From assembly GCA_002163245.1 (NCBI GenBank), contig MAAL01000037.1:1-64000 (forward strand): 64,000 nucleotides of DNA, given 5' to 3'. Position 1 is the first letter of the stretch. Every line of letters starts with the position of its first letter. The notes under the pieces were generated by a model. The model worked only from the letters and a program-made list of their open reading frames with translations. It made no database searches and had not been told where the DNA came from. This DNA comes from Gammaproteobacteria bacterium 42_54_T18. Lineage in GTDB: Bacteria > Pseudomonadota > Gammaproteobacteria > Pseudomonadales > Ketobacteraceae. Positions 46,836 to 56,844 of this stretch are shown here, piece by piece. The translations under genes were made by a program, and so were the position numbers.

Positions 46836-47530
46836 ATCATTGCCTCAATCATCGCGTCCACATCGACTTCATCTTCCAATTTTTCTTCAACCTCTGTGAT
46901 TTTCTCAAACACAATCACATCACCATCAAGGCCAAGGGTTGATGCGTTTTCCAATAAAGCAGGATTGATCACCATTTCAGCCTGGCGATGAATCCATGCA
47001 GGAAGTTTTTTGTACTGCTCTCTAACAAGGCTCTCTAATTTAGATACTTGTTTAGGGCTTTCAGATGCCGCACTTACAACAAAATCATCCGCGTCCAATA
47101 TATGACGACAAAGAGCATGCATTTTGTCGTCCGCTGCTTGGTTCACAATAATTTTATTGCCTTTTGAGAGCATCTTGTTGATGTAGTAAAAACAGACAAG
47201 CGTCTCATCATAGGTATAACCTGGGTTGATAATTGCCAAGTCAAACCGGTGTTCTTGAAAATAAAAATCTGGTAATACCTGATCTGCTGATTGCGGAACG
47301 ATATCAGCCCATTCATCAAGCCCATCATTATTGAGTTGCTCTAACACTGAGCTGTCACTATCACTAACAACCAATGTAAATTGAGGTTCTTCTAAACTAC
47401 CTAGAGCATCAACTAACGCTTTACTGCTTTTATAACACCCAGCACCTATTTGTAATATGGATTGAGGTGCTGCTACCTTGGTGGTTTTACGAACAAGTTC
47501 TAATGCTGACTCAGTTATTTGATGGGCCAT
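46832..47530 (-). CDS. Methyltransferase-like protein (Rossmann fold), function unknown
   Basis: The ~232-residue protein begins MAHQITESALELVRKTT. SILQIGAGCYKSSKALVDAL resembles SAM-binding motif I (LxIGxGxG), followed by acidic VVSDSDSSVL and FDLAIINPG, like motifs II and IV. A Class I SAM-dependent methyltransferase fold is plausible, but the glycine motif is degenerate (GAGCYKS). The acidic C-terminal tail is VEEKLEDEVDVDAMIEAMI. The ATG at 47530 has AAAGGAAG upstream; the upstream frame to 47569 does not. It overlaps the amidohydrolase stop by four bases. Confidence 0.6.
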   Translation of the reverse strand: MAHQITESALELVRKTTKVAAPQSILQIGAGCYKSSKALVDALGSLEEPQFTLVVSDSDSSVLEQLNNDGLDEWADIVPQSADQVLPDFYFQEHRFDLAIINPGYTYDETLVCFYYINKMLSKGNKIIVNQAADDKMHALCRHILDADDFVVSAASESPKQVSKLESLVREQYKKLPAWIHRQAEMVINPALLENASTLGLDGDVIVFEKITEVEEKLEDEVDVDAMIEAMI

Positions 47531-47612
47531 TGGGCTTCCTTTCAAGCGATGAAGAGATAAGTTCCACAATAGGGACTATCTACAAAAACGGAGAGTGTAT
47601 CCTTGCTACCAA

Positions 47613-48479
47613 TTAGCTTCCACGAGTTTTCAAAAAATTTAAATAGATCTCAGCTAATTGATCTGGCTTTTCTGTCAAACTACGCTGTCCACAACGTTCT
47701 ATGGTCACAAGTGTACAATTTGGTATCAGCGCGTCCAATTCACAAACCCACGCCCTACTACTCAAAACATCATGATCGGCGTCGACTAACAAAGTTTCTT
47801 GCCTTAGCTCTCTTAACTGAGCCATTAACAATGGCAGTGAATCCACCGCTTTATCAATTAAAGGCACAATTTCTCCTCTATTCACTGCGTCCATGATTTT
47901 TTTCATATAAAAACGCTTAACAATTTCGGGAAATTGAGGGGGGTCATAAAAAAGACTATTGAGATGGGCTTCCGCTTGTTCCACAGTATCAAAGCCAGCT
48001 TTCACTCTTTCCCAAGCGACATTCTCCCCTTTTCTAACGGCCTCCATATCTGGCGGATTAAACCACGCCAATGTTTTCACGCTATCACTCAATGCATGCG
48101 CTAAATATGATGCCGCTCCCCCGCCCGATCCATGGCCAACAATATGAAACTCTCTCTCGCCAATTGCCCCCATAAACGCCGTTATCCAATTCGCTATGTT
48201 ACGCTTGGTATGCTCAGTTTCGGGTATATCTAACCGAAGTGAAAATACAGGAACGTCAGGGCTAACAACACGGTAGTGCTTTGCAAGTGAAGCCATAAAT
48301 GCCCGCCACTGTACCTTCGAGCTACCAAGCCCATGCAAACACAAAACAACCTCGCCGGAACCCGCGTCAAGATACTTCCATTCCATCCCTTGAAACGAAC
48401 AAGATTTTTCTTTAACACCACCCAAATAAGCTGATACATGCCTAGACAGCAATTCAAATGATTTCGTATTCCATGCCAT
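47613..48479 (-). CDS. Alpha/beta-hydrolase fold protein lacking its catalytic residues
   Basis: The 288-residue protein has the alpha/beta-hydrolase layout: oxyanion strand CLHGLGSSKVQW and nucleophile-elbow position IVGHGSGGGAASYLA. The usual GHSxGG reads GHGSGGG, so the nucleophile position appears to be Gly, with Ser one residue later. An acid, DADHDVLSS, and IERCGQRSLTEKPDQLAE follow. The C-terminal His of the usual GHxxxxExP motif is Gln here. It may therefore be a non-catalytic binding protein. The neighbour upstream is the rnf region on the opposite strand. Confidence 0.82.
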   Translation of the reverse strand: MAWNTKSFELLSRHVSAYLGGVKEKSCSFQGMEWKYLDAGSGEVVLCLHGLGSSKVQWRAFMASLAKHYRVVSPDVPVFSLRLDIPETEHTKRNIANWITAFMGAIGEREFHIVGHGSGGGAASYLAHALSDSVKTLAWFNPPDMEAVRKGENVAWERVKAGFDTVEQAEAHLNSLFYDPPQFPEIVKRFYMKKIMDAVNRGEIVPLIDKAVDSLPLLMAQLRELRQETLLVDADHDVLSSRAWVCELDALIPNCTLVTIERCGQRSLTEKPDQLAEIYLNFLKTRGS

Positions 48480-48808
48480 ATTTTCAGCAACGCCTATAAA
48501 GAATGTTCAACTGGTGATATGACAACAACCTTGACGTAGCAATTTGATGCCCACAATAAAAATGCCATTTTACCTGCTTATCAAATAACCCGCCACATTT
48601 TCAATCACTGACAAATCCACCCCAAATGTCAACGCACCCTTTACTCTTATAACAATATGTTACTACCCTCAAATGCAATTCAATTGCGAGTCATAAGAGT
48701 TTTTGTGATAAAATCGTGCGCCTATAGCTTAGCTACCTGTAAAGCCACCTCAAATGCAATATTTTCAATAGCTTAGCGTTCAAATTCATTGAGCAAGGTT
48801 CTTACCTG
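48480..48808 (+). promoter_or_regulatory. rnf upstream region: promoter and direct repeats
   Basis: A sigma-70-like promoter is visible: TTGCGA (48685–48690), 17 bases, then GATAAA (48708–48713) with an extended TG at 48705. A 13-bp direct repeat CCTCAAATGCAAT occurs at 48668–48680 and 48748–48760, 80 bases apart. A 10-bp repeat ATAGCTTAGC occurs at 48724–48733 and 48768–48777. The repeats flank the promoter and may be operator sites. The part before 48660 shows nothing I can name. Confidence 0.5.
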
Positions 48809-49393
48809 ATGTCTGAATTTCTGATTATTCTCGTCAGTACGATTTTGGTAAATAACTTCGTACTGGTACAGTTTCTAGGGCTTTGCCCCTTTATGGGGGT
48901 TTCCAACAAGTTGGAAACGGCCATGGGCATGTCGCTAGCGACCACTTTTGTGCTAACCCTATCCTCAGCGCTCAGTTACTTGACCTTCGCCTATATTCTT
49001 GAGCCTCTTGGTGTTGAATACCTTCGAACTATCTCTTTTATTCTTGTTATTGCTGTGACGGTGCAATTCACAGAGATGGTCGTTAAAAAGTCCAGCCCTC
49101 TTCTATATCGGTTGCTTGGTGTGTTTCTACCCTTGATAACCAGTAACTGCGCAGTGCTTGGTGTTGCACTGTTAGCAGTTAAGAAAGGTACTGACAGCTT
49201 TATCGAAGCCTTATTGTACGGCTTTGGTGCTGCAGTTGGCTTTTCCCTAGTATTGATATTGTTCGCAGCCATGCGTGAACGCATTGCAGTAGCCGATGTT
49301 CCCGAGCCATTTAAAGGCCCTTCCATCGGCATGATCACAGCTGGATTGATGTCCTTAGCTTTTATGGGCTTTTCCGGCCTTATTAAATTGTAG
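48809..49393 (+). CDS. rnfA: Rnf/Rsx electron transport complex subunit A
   Basis: The 194-residue integral membrane protein has six hydrophobic segments. [29 protein letters not shown] and [11 protein letters not shown] are diagnostic of RnfA; the conserved Cys in each is thought to hold a shared Fe-S centre with RnfE. It is the first gene of rnfABCDGE, which couples electron transfer between NADH and ferredoxin to sodium or proton movement, and in some bacteria resets SoxR. Confidence 0.96.
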   Translation: MSEFLIILVSTILVNNFVLVQFLGLCPFMGVSNKLETAMGMSLATTFVLTLSSALSYLTFAYILEPLGVEYLRTISFILVIAVTVQFTEMVVKKSSPLLYRLLGVFLPLITSNCAVLGVALLAVKKGTDSFIEALLYGFGAAVGFSLVLILFAAMRERIAVADVPEPFKGPSIGMITAGLMSLAFMGFSGLIKL

Positions 49394-49401
49394 TTATAAT
49401 T

Positions 49402-49992
49402 ATGTCTGAAGATTTAAGCGCTATTTTTTCACTCGTCAGTATGGCGATCCTGTTTGGTTCACTATTAGGTTATGCGGCAATTAAATTCGCCACAGAAGAT
49501 GACCCTTTAGCTGATCAAGTTGATGCTCTGCTCCCCCAAACACAATGTGGGCAATGTGGACACCCCGGCTGCCGCCCTTATGCAGAAGCAGTGGCAAACG
49601 ATGAGGATGAAATTAACAAATGTGTCCCTGGTGGCGAAGATACCATTCATGCGATGGCTGATCTGCTAGGTAAAGATTTCATTCCCTTGGATGCAGACGA
49701 AAGTGACGTTATCGACACACCCGTTGTTGCGTATATACGCGAAGATGAATGTATCGGCTGCACCAAGTGTATTCAAGCCTGCCCCATGGACGCCATTTTA
49801 GGCGCAGCGAAGCAAATGCACACCGTCATCGTTGATGAATGCACTGGTTGCGACTTATGTGTCGAGCCCTGTCCCGTGGACTGTATTGATATTATCCCGG
49901 AAAAACAAACACAACAAACATGGGTATGGACCCAACCCAATGGCCCTGGTGCTAGCCCTGGTGAAATGATCCCTGTGAGGAATATTGCATGA
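49402..49992 (+). CDS. rnfB: Rnf/Rsx electron transport complex subunit B (ferredoxin)
   Basis: The 196-residue protein has an N-terminal membrane anchor ([18 protein letters not shown]). A 4Fe-4S domain follows with CGQCGHPGC…C, then two bacterial ferredoxin motifs, [12 protein letters not shown] and [12 protein letters not shown]. It accepts electrons from soluble ferredoxin and passes them into the complex. It starts eight bases after rnfA, and its last four bases overlap rnfC. Confidence 0.96.
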   Translation: MSEDLSAIFSLVSMAILFGSLLGYAAIKFATEDDPLADQVDALLPQTQCGQCGHPGCRPYAEAVANDEDEINKCVPGGEDTIHAMADLLGKDFIPLDADESDVIDTPVVAYIREDECIGCTKCIQACPMDAILGAAKQMHTVIVDECTGCDLCVEPCPVDCIDIIPEKQTQQTWVWTQPNGPGASPGEMIPVRNIA

Positions 49993-52205
49993 GCCGTCGT
50001 ATTTGGGATATTCCTGGTGGCATCCACCCCGCCGAAAATAAGCAACAGTCGCTACAGACACATATTATCACAGCACATATTCCAGCTGAACTCGTTGTGC
50101 CTGTACAACAACACATTGGCGCACCAGGAAAACCCTGTGTAGAGGTTGGTGACAAGGTACTAAAAGGCCAAATGATTGCTGAAGCCAATGGCTTTGTCAG
50201 CTTACCCACTCATGCCCCCACATCTGGGGAAATCATTGCCATTGAATCACGCCCTGTACAACACCCCTCTCAAATTGATGGCCTCTGCATTATCATTAAA
50301 GCTGACAACCTCGATCAGTGGATTGATCATAATGCTATTAACGAATATCAATCCAAAGAACGCAGTGACATTATCAACACGATTCGCCAGGCAGGTATTT
50401 CTGGCATGGGCGGTGCAGGCTTTCCAAGCACGATTAAACTAGGCATTCGCCCTGATACAAAAATTGAACAGTTAATTCTAAATTCTGCAGAATGTGAACC
50501 CTACATCACTGCAGACGATAGCCTCATTCAAGAACGGGCAGATGAAGTTGTTGCTGGTTTAAAAATCATGCAATGGCTGGTCAAACCCCAAGAAACACTC
50601 ATTGGTATTGAAGATAATAAACCCAATGCAATTGCTGCACTAAAACAAGCAACCGCCGACAGTGATATTGAGGTAGTCGTTGTACCTACCAAGTACCCTT
50701 CCGGCGGCGAAAAGCAGATCATTTATTTGTTAACAGGCAAGGAAGTTGCTAGCGGTGGATTGCCCTCTGATGTTGGGGTTATTTGTCAAAACACAGGCAC
50801 TGCTTATGCTGTTAATCGTGCAATACATTTTGGTGAACCTCTTATCTCTCGCATCACCACCGTAACTGGCGATGCTATAAAAAACAAAGGCAATTACGAG
50901 GTTTTATTAGGCACGCCCGTCGACGCATTACTCTCACAGGCAGGGGCTAAATTCGACCAGACTAGTCGACTCATCATGGGCGGCCCGATGATGGGTTTTT
51001 CAATTCATAACTCAGCCGTCCCCATTGTAAAAGTCACCAACTGTTTGTTAGCACCTACTGAGAAAGAAATCCCAGAGCCTGACGCCGAGCAACCGTGTAT
51101 TCGCTGCGGAAACTGTACTCAGGTTTGCCCAGCGGGATTACTGCCTCAACAGCTTTACTGGTTCTCCAAATCAAACGAGTTAGAAAAAGCCAAACATTTT
51201 AACCTTGCAGATTGCATTGAATGTGGTGCTTGCTCCTTTGTTTGCCCAAGCAATATCCCCCTTGTACAATATTTTCGCTTTGGTAAAGGTCAAATTCGTA
51301 AACAAGAGGCAGAAACGGCAAAAGCCGACCAAGCCCGTGAACGATTTGAATTCCGCCAAGCCCGCCTAGAAAAGGAAGATCGTGAAAAAGAAGAAAAGCG
51401 TAAAGCTAGAGCTGAAGCGGCAGCTAAGAAACAAGCCGCAAAGAAGGCTGCAGCAGCTGAAAATCCAGCGACGAGCGAGAGCGGCCCGACTATACCAACT
51501 GGAAGCGAATCAACCGCAGACGCCTCAGCAGTAACCAAACTGAAAGCAACCTGGTCTTCAACAACAAAGCGCTGGAAGGATGCTGAAAAAGCATTAAAGG
51601 TTGCAGAGAAGAATGGCAATGAACACATTGATGCACTTAAGAAAAAAGTCGAACAACTAAAAGTCAAAGCAGACAAAGCAAAATCACTTTACGATGAAGC
51701 GAAAGTGGCGGACGCAGCAAACATCAGCAATGTAAATGGGCCCACAGCAACCAAACAAACAAACAAACAAGCGGCCACACAGCCAACAAATGATCCGATG
51801 CAGAAACTAAAACAAGCATCTACGGACGATTTTAACGCATGGAAAGCGGCCCAACAAAAAACGCAAGATGCAGAAGCAAATTCATCAGATGGTGCCGACA
51901 TAGAATCTCTGAGAAAAACCGAGGCTGAAGCCAAAGAAAAATCTGCGGCATCAAAAGCAGCAATGAAAGAAGCGCGGGCAAAAGAAAAAGAAGCCATGCA
52001 AGCGAAAAAATCTGCAGAAGACCCTGCCAAGCAATTAAAATTGGATGCGGCAATTACACGAACCAAAGCAAAAAAAGCATTAAAAGCACTCGATAGCCTT
52101 ACTGAAGATCACGCTAGCTACGATGCATTAAAAACTGCTTATGAAAAAGCCCAAACCGCTGCAGAAAGTGCAGAATTGGCATTAAAAGCGGCAGAAGAGG
52201 CCTAA
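49989..52205 (+). CDS. rnfC: Rnf/Rsx electron transport complex subunit C (NADH-binding)
   Basis: The 738-residue peripheral subunit has NADH/FMN-binding NuoF-like sequence ([35 protein letters not shown]). Two 4Fe-4S clusters follow near residues 368–420 ([24 protein letters not shown]). From about residue 435 to the end is a long Lys/Ala/Glu-rich coiled-coil tail with repeats such as [20 protein letters not shown], typical of gammaproteobacterial RnfC though variable in length. Spurious antisense frames cover this tail and should be ignored. Confidence 0.96.
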   Translation: MSRRIWDIPGGIHPAENKQQSLQTHIITAHIPAELVVPVQQHIGAPGKPCVEVGDKVLKGQMIAEANGFVSLPTHAPTSGEIIAIESRPVQHPSQIDGLCIIIKADNLDQWIDHNAINEYQSKERSDIINTIRQAGISGMGGAGFPSTIKLGIRPDTKIEQLILNSAECEPYITADDSLIQERADEVVAGLKIMQWLVKPQETLIGIEDNKPNAIAALKQATADSDIEVVVVPTKYPSGGEKQIIYLLTGKEVASGGLPSDVGVICQNTGTAYAVNRAIHFGEPLISRITTVTGDAIKNKGNYEVLLGTPVDALLSQAGAKFDQTSRLIMGGPMMGFSIHNSAVPIVKVTNCLLAPTEKEIPEPDAEQPCIRCGNCTQVCPAGLLPQQLYWFSKSNELEKAKHFNLADCIECGACSFVCPSNIPLVQYFRFGKGQIRKQEAETAKADQARERFEFRQARLEKEDREKEEKRKARAEAAAKKQAAKKAAAAENPATSESGPTIPTGSESTADASAVTKLKATWSSTTKRWKDAEKALKVAEKNGNEHIDALKKKVEQLKVKADKAKSLYDEAKVADAANISNVNGPTATKQTNKQAATQPTNDPMQKLKQASTDDFNAWKAAQQKTQDAEANSSDGADIESLRKTEAEAKEKSAASKAAMKEARAKEKEAMQAKKSAEDPAKQLKLDAAITRTKAKKALKALDSLTEDHASYDALKTAYEKAQTAAESAELALKAAEEA

Positions 52206-52207
52206 TC

Positions 52208-53257
52208 ATGTCCGTATTACATGTAACATCACCCCACGTACACCGCCCATTCACCATGAATGCGCTAATGCGTCACGTTGTTTACGCAACCATTCCTGGT
52301 CTAATCGTGTTAACTGCACTATTCGGCTGGGGCACATTAATCAATGTCATTTTTGCGTCATGTGTAGCAATTGCAGCTGAAGCCGTTGTATTAAAACTTC
52401 GCAAGCGGCCTATCTTATTCTCAATTAAAGATGGTAGTGCTGTGCTTACGGCAGTATTGCTAGCATTAGCCATCCCTCCAACAGCACCCTGGTGGCTTAC
52501 TATTATCGGCATTATCTTTGCGATTGTTATTGCAAAACAGCTGTACGGCGGACTGGGTTCTAACCCCTTTAACCCTGCGATGATTGGCTATGTGCTACTA
52601 CTGATTTCTTTTCCTCTAGAAATGACAACCTGGATTCCAGCCTATACAACGGAAGGCGTCACATCGATTCCAACACTCACGCAATCTTTTGAGATGATAT
52701 TTGGCTCCGTTGATCGCAGCATTATTGATGGAATAACAATGGCTACACCGTTAGACACCTTCAAAACCTACGCAGGAAACGATTTAGCCAAACTACAATC
52801 AGCATCTGTGCTCCAAGGCAACATTGCTGGCGCTGGGTGGGAATGGGTTAACGTTGCATTTCTAATGGGTGGCATCTATTTAATCGCTCGAAAAATCATT
52901 ACCTGGCATATCCCTGTGGCTATGTTGGCAGGTGTATTTCTATTTGCCGGGATTTTTCACATCATTGATCCAGATACCTACGCCTCCCCTATCTTCCATT
53001 TATTAAGTGGGGGCACCATGTTGGGCGCCTTTTTTATCGCAACAGACCCCGTAACGGCAGCCACTAGTAACAAAGGTAAATTGATTTACGGAGCCCTAAT
53101 TGGTGTATTAATTTATGTTATTCGTGCTTGGGGGGGATACCCTGACGCTGTTGCATTTGCAGTGCTTCTAATAAATCTATGTGCACCCACGATTGAATAC
53201 TATACCCAGCCAAGAGCCTACGGGCATAAAAAAGCCAATAGCGGTATCGCCAAGTAG
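52208..53257 (+). CDS. rnfD: Rnf/Rsx electron transport complex subunit D
   Basis: The 349-residue membrane protein of the NqrB/RnfD family has about ten hydrophobic segments. It shows SPHVHRPFTMNALMRHVVYA at the N-terminus, LGSNPFNPAMIGYVLLL, and ITMATPLDTFK, where the covalently bound FMN threonine lies in this family. It starts two bases after rnfC. Confidence 0.96.
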   Translation: MSVLHVTSPHVHRPFTMNALMRHVVYATIPGLIVLTALFGWGTLINVIFASCVAIAAEAVVLKLRKRPILFSIKDGSAVLTAVLLALAIPPTAPWWLTIIGIIFAIVIAKQLYGGLGSNPFNPAMIGYVLLLISFPLEMTTWIPAYTTEGVTSIPTLTQSFEMIFGSVDRSIIDGITMATPLDTFKTYAGNDLAKLQSASVLQGNIAGAGWEWVNVAFLMGGIYLIARKIITWHIPVAMLAGVFLFAGIFHIIDPDTYASPIFHLLSGGTMLGAFFIATDPVTAATSNKGKLIYGALIGVLIYVIRAWGGYPDAVAFAVLLINLCAPTIEYYTQPRAYGHKKANSGIAK

Positions 53258-53267
53258 AGAACTGATT

Positions 53268-53948
53268 ATGATTTTGGGTCAATCCATTCGAAAGAACAGC
53301 ATCATTATGGGGCTCTTTGCCATTGTAACAACCGGGCTTATCGTGCTGACACAGGTCGGCACTGCAGATCAAATCGAATTTGCTAAACGTCAAGCATTGG
53401 AAAAAGCTCTGCAAGAAATAGTCCCAACTTCACTATTCGACAATAAGTTATTAGAAAACACCGTCGAGATTAGCGCCAACAAACAACTTGGTAGTAAAAA
53501 AATACGTACCGCCTATATCGCCACTAAAGACGATGCTCCAGCAGCTATAATCCTGCAAGCGACCGCTCCCGAGGGTTATGGTGGATCCATACACTTTCTT
53601 GTAGGAATTCGAGCAGATGGCGTCGTTACGGGGGTCCGCGTGGTTCCTCCGCATTTTGAAACACCTGGTTTAGGTGACAAGATTGATTTAGCAAAATCTA
53701 ATTGGATATTGAGTTTTAATGGCAAAAGCCTTGCAAATCTCGAAGCTGAGCAATGGAAAGTAAAAAAGGACGGTGGGCAGTTTGATGCTTTTACTGGGGC
53801 GACTATCACACCCAGAGCCATTGTTGATGGTGTTCACAAAAGCCTGCAGTATTTTGACGAACATAAACTATCTTTATTTGGCACTCAAACAGCCTTTACC
53901 GTCACCACAATAACTACCCCAGATACAAATACAGGTACAAGCCTATGA
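53268..53948 (+). CDS. rnfG: Rnf/Rsx electron transport complex subunit G
   Basis: The 226-residue protein has one N-terminal membrane helix ([18 protein letters not shown]) and a periplasmic FMN-binding domain. FETPGLGDK and [17 protein letters not shown] supply the threonine for covalent FMN (TGATIT). I chose the ATG at 53268, ten bases after rnfD; an open frame extending back to 53181 lies inside rnfD and is rejected. It overlaps rnfE by four bases. Confidence 0.95.
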   Translation: MILGQSIRKNSIIMGLFAIVTTGLIVLTQVGTADQIEFAKRQALEKALQEIVPTSLFDNKLLENTVEISANKQLGSKKIRTAYIATKDDAPAAIILQATAPEGYGGSIHFLVGIRADGVVTGVRVVPPHFETPGLGDKIDLAKSNWILSFNGKSLANLEAEQWKVKKDGGQFDAFTGATITPRAIVDGVHKSLQYFDEHKLSLFGTQTAFTVTTITTPDTNTGTSL

Positions 53949-54658
53949 GTGCTGCTGATAACAAAAAAATCATAAAAGATGGCTTATGGAACAACAACCC
54001 TGTCCTTGTACAGGTACTCGGCTTATGCCCTTTACTTGCCGTATCAGGCTCTGTGGTTAACTCCCTAGCTTTAGGCCTTGCAACTGCATTCGTTATTACA
54101 ACCTCCAATATTGCCGTATCATTAATTCGTAACTACACAACTGACACCGTTCGCTTGCCCGTCTTTGTTATGATCATTGCATCATTCACCACCTGCATTG
54201 AATTTTTAATGAACGCCTTTACCTATGAGTTATATCTAGTCTTAGGCATTTTTATTCCCTTGATCGTAACCAACTGCGCGGTTCTAGGGCGCGCCGATGC
54301 CTTTGCCAGTAAAAATGGCGTGGCAGCCTCAGCTTTAGATGGATTAATGACAGGGCTCGGGTTTACAGCAGTCATTGTAACACTTGGCGCTCTTCGTGAA
54401 GTTCTTGGTCAAGCTACGTTATTTGATAACATGCATCTACTATTTGGCGACATCGCCCAAGGCTGGACAATACACCTGGTTGATGACTACAAGGGCTTTC
54501 TATTTGCTATATTACCACCCGGCGCATTTGTCATTATGGGATTCTTGTTGGCCCTTAAAAACATCATTGATAGCAAACTAAAAGCGCGGGCAGCAGCTCT
54601 AATGGAAAAACCCGCAACAGGCAGTCGTCGCGTTCGCACAACAGGAAATATTTCGTAA
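53945..54658 (+). CDS. rnfE: Rnf/Rsx electron transport complex subunit E
   Basis: The 237-residue membrane partner of RnfA shows [18 protein letters not shown] and [19 protein letters not shown], with the two conserved Cys expected to share the membrane Fe-S centre. It has about six hydrophobic segments and a basic C-terminal tail. It is the last rnf gene; nth follows three bases later. No rnfH is present after it. Confidence 0.95.
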   Translation: MSAADNKKIIKDGLWNNNPVLVQVLGLCPLLAVSGSVVNSLALGLATAFVITTSNIAVSLIRNYTTDTVRLPVFVMIIASFTTCIEFLMNAFTYELYLVLGIFIPLIVTNCAVLGRADAFASKNGVAASALDGLMTGLGFTAVIVTLGALREVLGQATLFDNMHLLFGDIAQGWTIHLVDDYKGFLFAILPPGAFVIMGFLLALKNIIDSKLKARAAALMEKPATGSRRVRTTGNIS

Positions 54659-54661
54659 ACA

Positions 54662-55297
54662 ATGAACGCTGACAAACGTTATCAAATTTTCTACCGTTTG
54701 CGGGAAGAAAACCCCAGCCCAAAAACAGAATTGGCCTATACCAGTAATTTTGAATTGCTGATTTCGGTCATTCTATCGGCACAAGCAACGGATGTATCCG
54801 TTAACAAAGCGACCGCTAAACTATACCCAATCGCAAACACCCCTGAAACCATAGCTAAACTTGGTGTGGAGGGTCTTAAGAAATATATTAAAACCATTGG
54901 TCTATATAACACTAAAGCTGTCAATGTTATTAAAACCTGCAATGCGCTTGTAAAAGAGCACAATTCAGTTGTTCCTGATAATCGAGAAGATTTAGAAGCT
55001 TTGCCTGGGGTTGGCAGAAAAACCGCTAATGTAGTGCTCAACACAGCTTTTGGCCAACCTGCAATGGCGGTTGATACTCACATCTATCGTGTATCTAATC
55101 GCACCAAGATTGCTAAAGGAAAAACGGTTCTAGATGTAGAAAAAAAATTAATGCGCCACGTGCCAAAAGAGTTCCTCATCGATGCACACCATTGGCTTAT
55201 TCTACATGGGCGTTATATTTGCACCGCAAGAAAGCCCCGCTGCGGTGCCTGTATTATAGAAGATTTGTGTGAATTTAAAGAAAAAACAGAAATATAA
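54662..55297 (+). CDS. nth: Endonuclease III
   Basis: This 211-residue bifunctional DNA glycosylase/AP lyase acts on oxidised pyrimidines. The helix-hairpin-helix LPGVGRKTANVV (Lys nucleophile in GRKTA), catalytic Asp in MAVDTHIYRVSNR, and the 4Fe-4S ligands CTARKPRCGACIIEDLC (C-x6-C-x2-C-x5-C) are all present. It is attached to the end of the rnf operon, as in many gammaproteobacteria. Confidence 0.97.
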   Translation: MNADKRYQIFYRLREENPSPKTELAYTSNFELLISVILSAQATDVSVNKATAKLYPIANTPETIAKLGVEGLKKYIKTIGLYNTKAVNVIKTCNALVKEHNSVVPDNREDLEALPGVGRKTANVVLNTAFGQPAMAVDTHIYRVSNRTKIAKGKTVLDVEKKLMRHVPKEFLIDAHHWLILHGRYICTARKPRCGACIIEDLCEFKEKTEI

Positions 55298-55325
55298 CAG
55301 ATCAAAGCTACACCTTCATCTAATC

Positions 55326-56456
55326 CTAAGTGAAATGTTTATTAACACCTAACATCATTGTGACTGCTTTTAAGTCTTTACCCAGCCCTTCATTTTTCTC
55401 AAAGAGTTCATTGGTTTTTACTTCTGCAATGTTAATCAGCTCCATTACATCCTCTTCCTGCTCTTCCGTCATGCCCATCGTTAAGAATGACTGAGCAACG
55501 TCTGCAACCAAAGTATTCATAATTTCGGTAAGTTCGGCTTGATTTTCCTTCTGGTGCGCCTCAATATTAGCGAGGCTAACCGATGCGATACTTACGGCAT
55601 CATTCACCATTGCTCTCTGACCTTCTGCTTTCTGTTCCAGAATAATCATTTCCGCACGAGAGTTTGCCCCCTCTACCAACATGGCAATATGATCTCGTAA
55701 ACGGCCAGCTTTATCAGGATCATCGGATGGCATATTCATCGCAATCAATGAAACACTGTGATAATTAAACGCTGTGCGAGTACCAAAACTATGAATATTT
55801 TTAACACCGCGTAAACTATCCATTACTTTTTGTTCCGCTACAGAGAACATATTGCCGCGAAACGTTCTCTGTACAATTTCATAACTGGTTTTGATTTCGA
55901 CAATTGAACTGACTCCATAGAAGTTAACCACCTCAATTAGCTTATCAGCCAACTCCACAAAGGATGTTGTGGCGAAACTATCTCGAAAGAAATGTAACAC
56001 CTGACCAATTTCACTGGCGGTTGTCATTGCAGTCATAGCCGCACCCGATGCAGCAGCAGACCGTTGACGGTAGGTATCCAGCGCCTTTTTATTGGCTAGC
56101 GTTAACTCAATTTTCTTTAACAGCTCCCAACTAGAAAATGGGCTCCCCATATATTCATCGCAACCGGCCTCATAACCATCTAATCGATCATCAACATCAT
56201 TCTTAGCCGATATAAAGATAACAGGTATAAACTCTAATTCTGATGAAGCCTTTAATTTTTTGCACAGCTCTATGCCGCTTATACCTGGCATAGTAACATC
56301 TAACAAGAACAGATCAGGCACCCAATCTTGAAGCTGCGTTAAGCACTCCTCAGCACTACCGGAAAGCCTAACATCATACCCGCCTTCCAGCAGCCCCTTG
56401 ATAAAGCTCTGGTTAATTTGCTCATCGTCAACCACCAGTATTTTTGATAATTCCAC
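55326..56456 (-). CDS. Response regulator with unrecognised C-terminal domain
   Basis: The ~376-residue protein starts with a receiver domain (ILVVDDEQINQ, FLLDVTMPG with the phospho-accepting Asp at about residue 53, VIFISAKND). The conserved Lys of the KPF motif is replaced by Ser (DEYMGSPFS). The remaining ~240 residues are not an output domain I know: a possible GAF-like stretch (FVELADKLIEVVNFYGVSSIVEI) followed by long helices that could form a coiled coil. I chose the GTG at 56456, which has GGAGAG five bases upstream, over a GTG at 56483. It is convergent with nth. Confidence 0.8.
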   Translation of the reverse strand: MELSKILVVDDEQINQSFIKGLLEGGYDVRLSGSAEECLTQLQDWVPDLFLLDVTMPGISGIELCKKLKASSELEFIPVIFISAKNDVDDRLDGYEAGCDEYMGSPFSSWELLKKIELTLANKKALDTYRQRSAAASGAAMTAMTTASEIGQVLHFFRDSFATTSFVELADKLIEVVNFYGVSSIVEIKTSYEIVQRTFRGNMFSVAEQKVMDSLRGVKNIHSFGTRTAFNYHSVSLIAMNMPSDDPDKAGRLRDHIAMLVEGANSRAEMIILEQKAEGQRAMVNDAVSIASVSLANIEAHQKENQAELTEIMNTLVADVAQSFLTMGMTEEQEEDVMELINIAEVKTNELFEKNEGLGKDLKAVTMMLGVNKHFT

Positions 56457-56607
56457 GTTGTCTCTCCGGCTCCCTTTAGCCACACCACACCCTTGAAGTG
56501 TAGCTGGTATCTATCATCTGAAAAGGGCCTTTACGGGGAATTCGGATACGTTCATAATCATGCCCAAATAGCTACCACTACACACACCACTACACGAATC
56601 TAAAATT

Positions 56608-56805
56608 ATGTTTGATAAAAAATTACTGGATGTACTCGTTTGCCCCGTCAGCAAGGCAAAGCTCGATTATAACGTTGAAAAACAAGAGCTTATTTGTTAT
56701 GCCAGCGGCCTTGCTTATGCGATTCGAGACGATATCCCTGTTATGTTAGAAGACGAAGCTCGACAAATCACATTAGAAGAAAAAGAAGTACACAAAAAAC
56801 GTTAA
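56608..56805 (+). CDS. Trm112 family protein (YcaR-like)
   Basis: The 65-residue protein matches the bacterial Trm112/YcaR type: [38 protein letters not shown]. Compared with zinc-binding members it keeps one Cys in the first pair (CPVSK) and one later (ICYA), so it probably lacks a full zinc site, as YcaR does. Bacterial members are small helper proteins of unclear role. The carboxylesterase gene starts 39 bases later. Confidence 0.88.
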   Translation: MFDKKLLDVLVCPVSKAKLDYNVEKQELICYASGLAYAIRDDIPVMLEDEARQITLEEKEVHKKR

Positions 56806-56844
56806 CCCTCCTTTTTTCTCTATTCCTGACCTGACGATAAAGCC

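Noticed and set aside
51290-52066. Two long Ala/Ser/Phe-rich minus-strand frames opposite the rnfC tail
   Set aside because: They are the antisense reflection of the Lys/Ala/Glu-rich coiled-coil tail of RnfC, whose codon use removes stops on the other strand.
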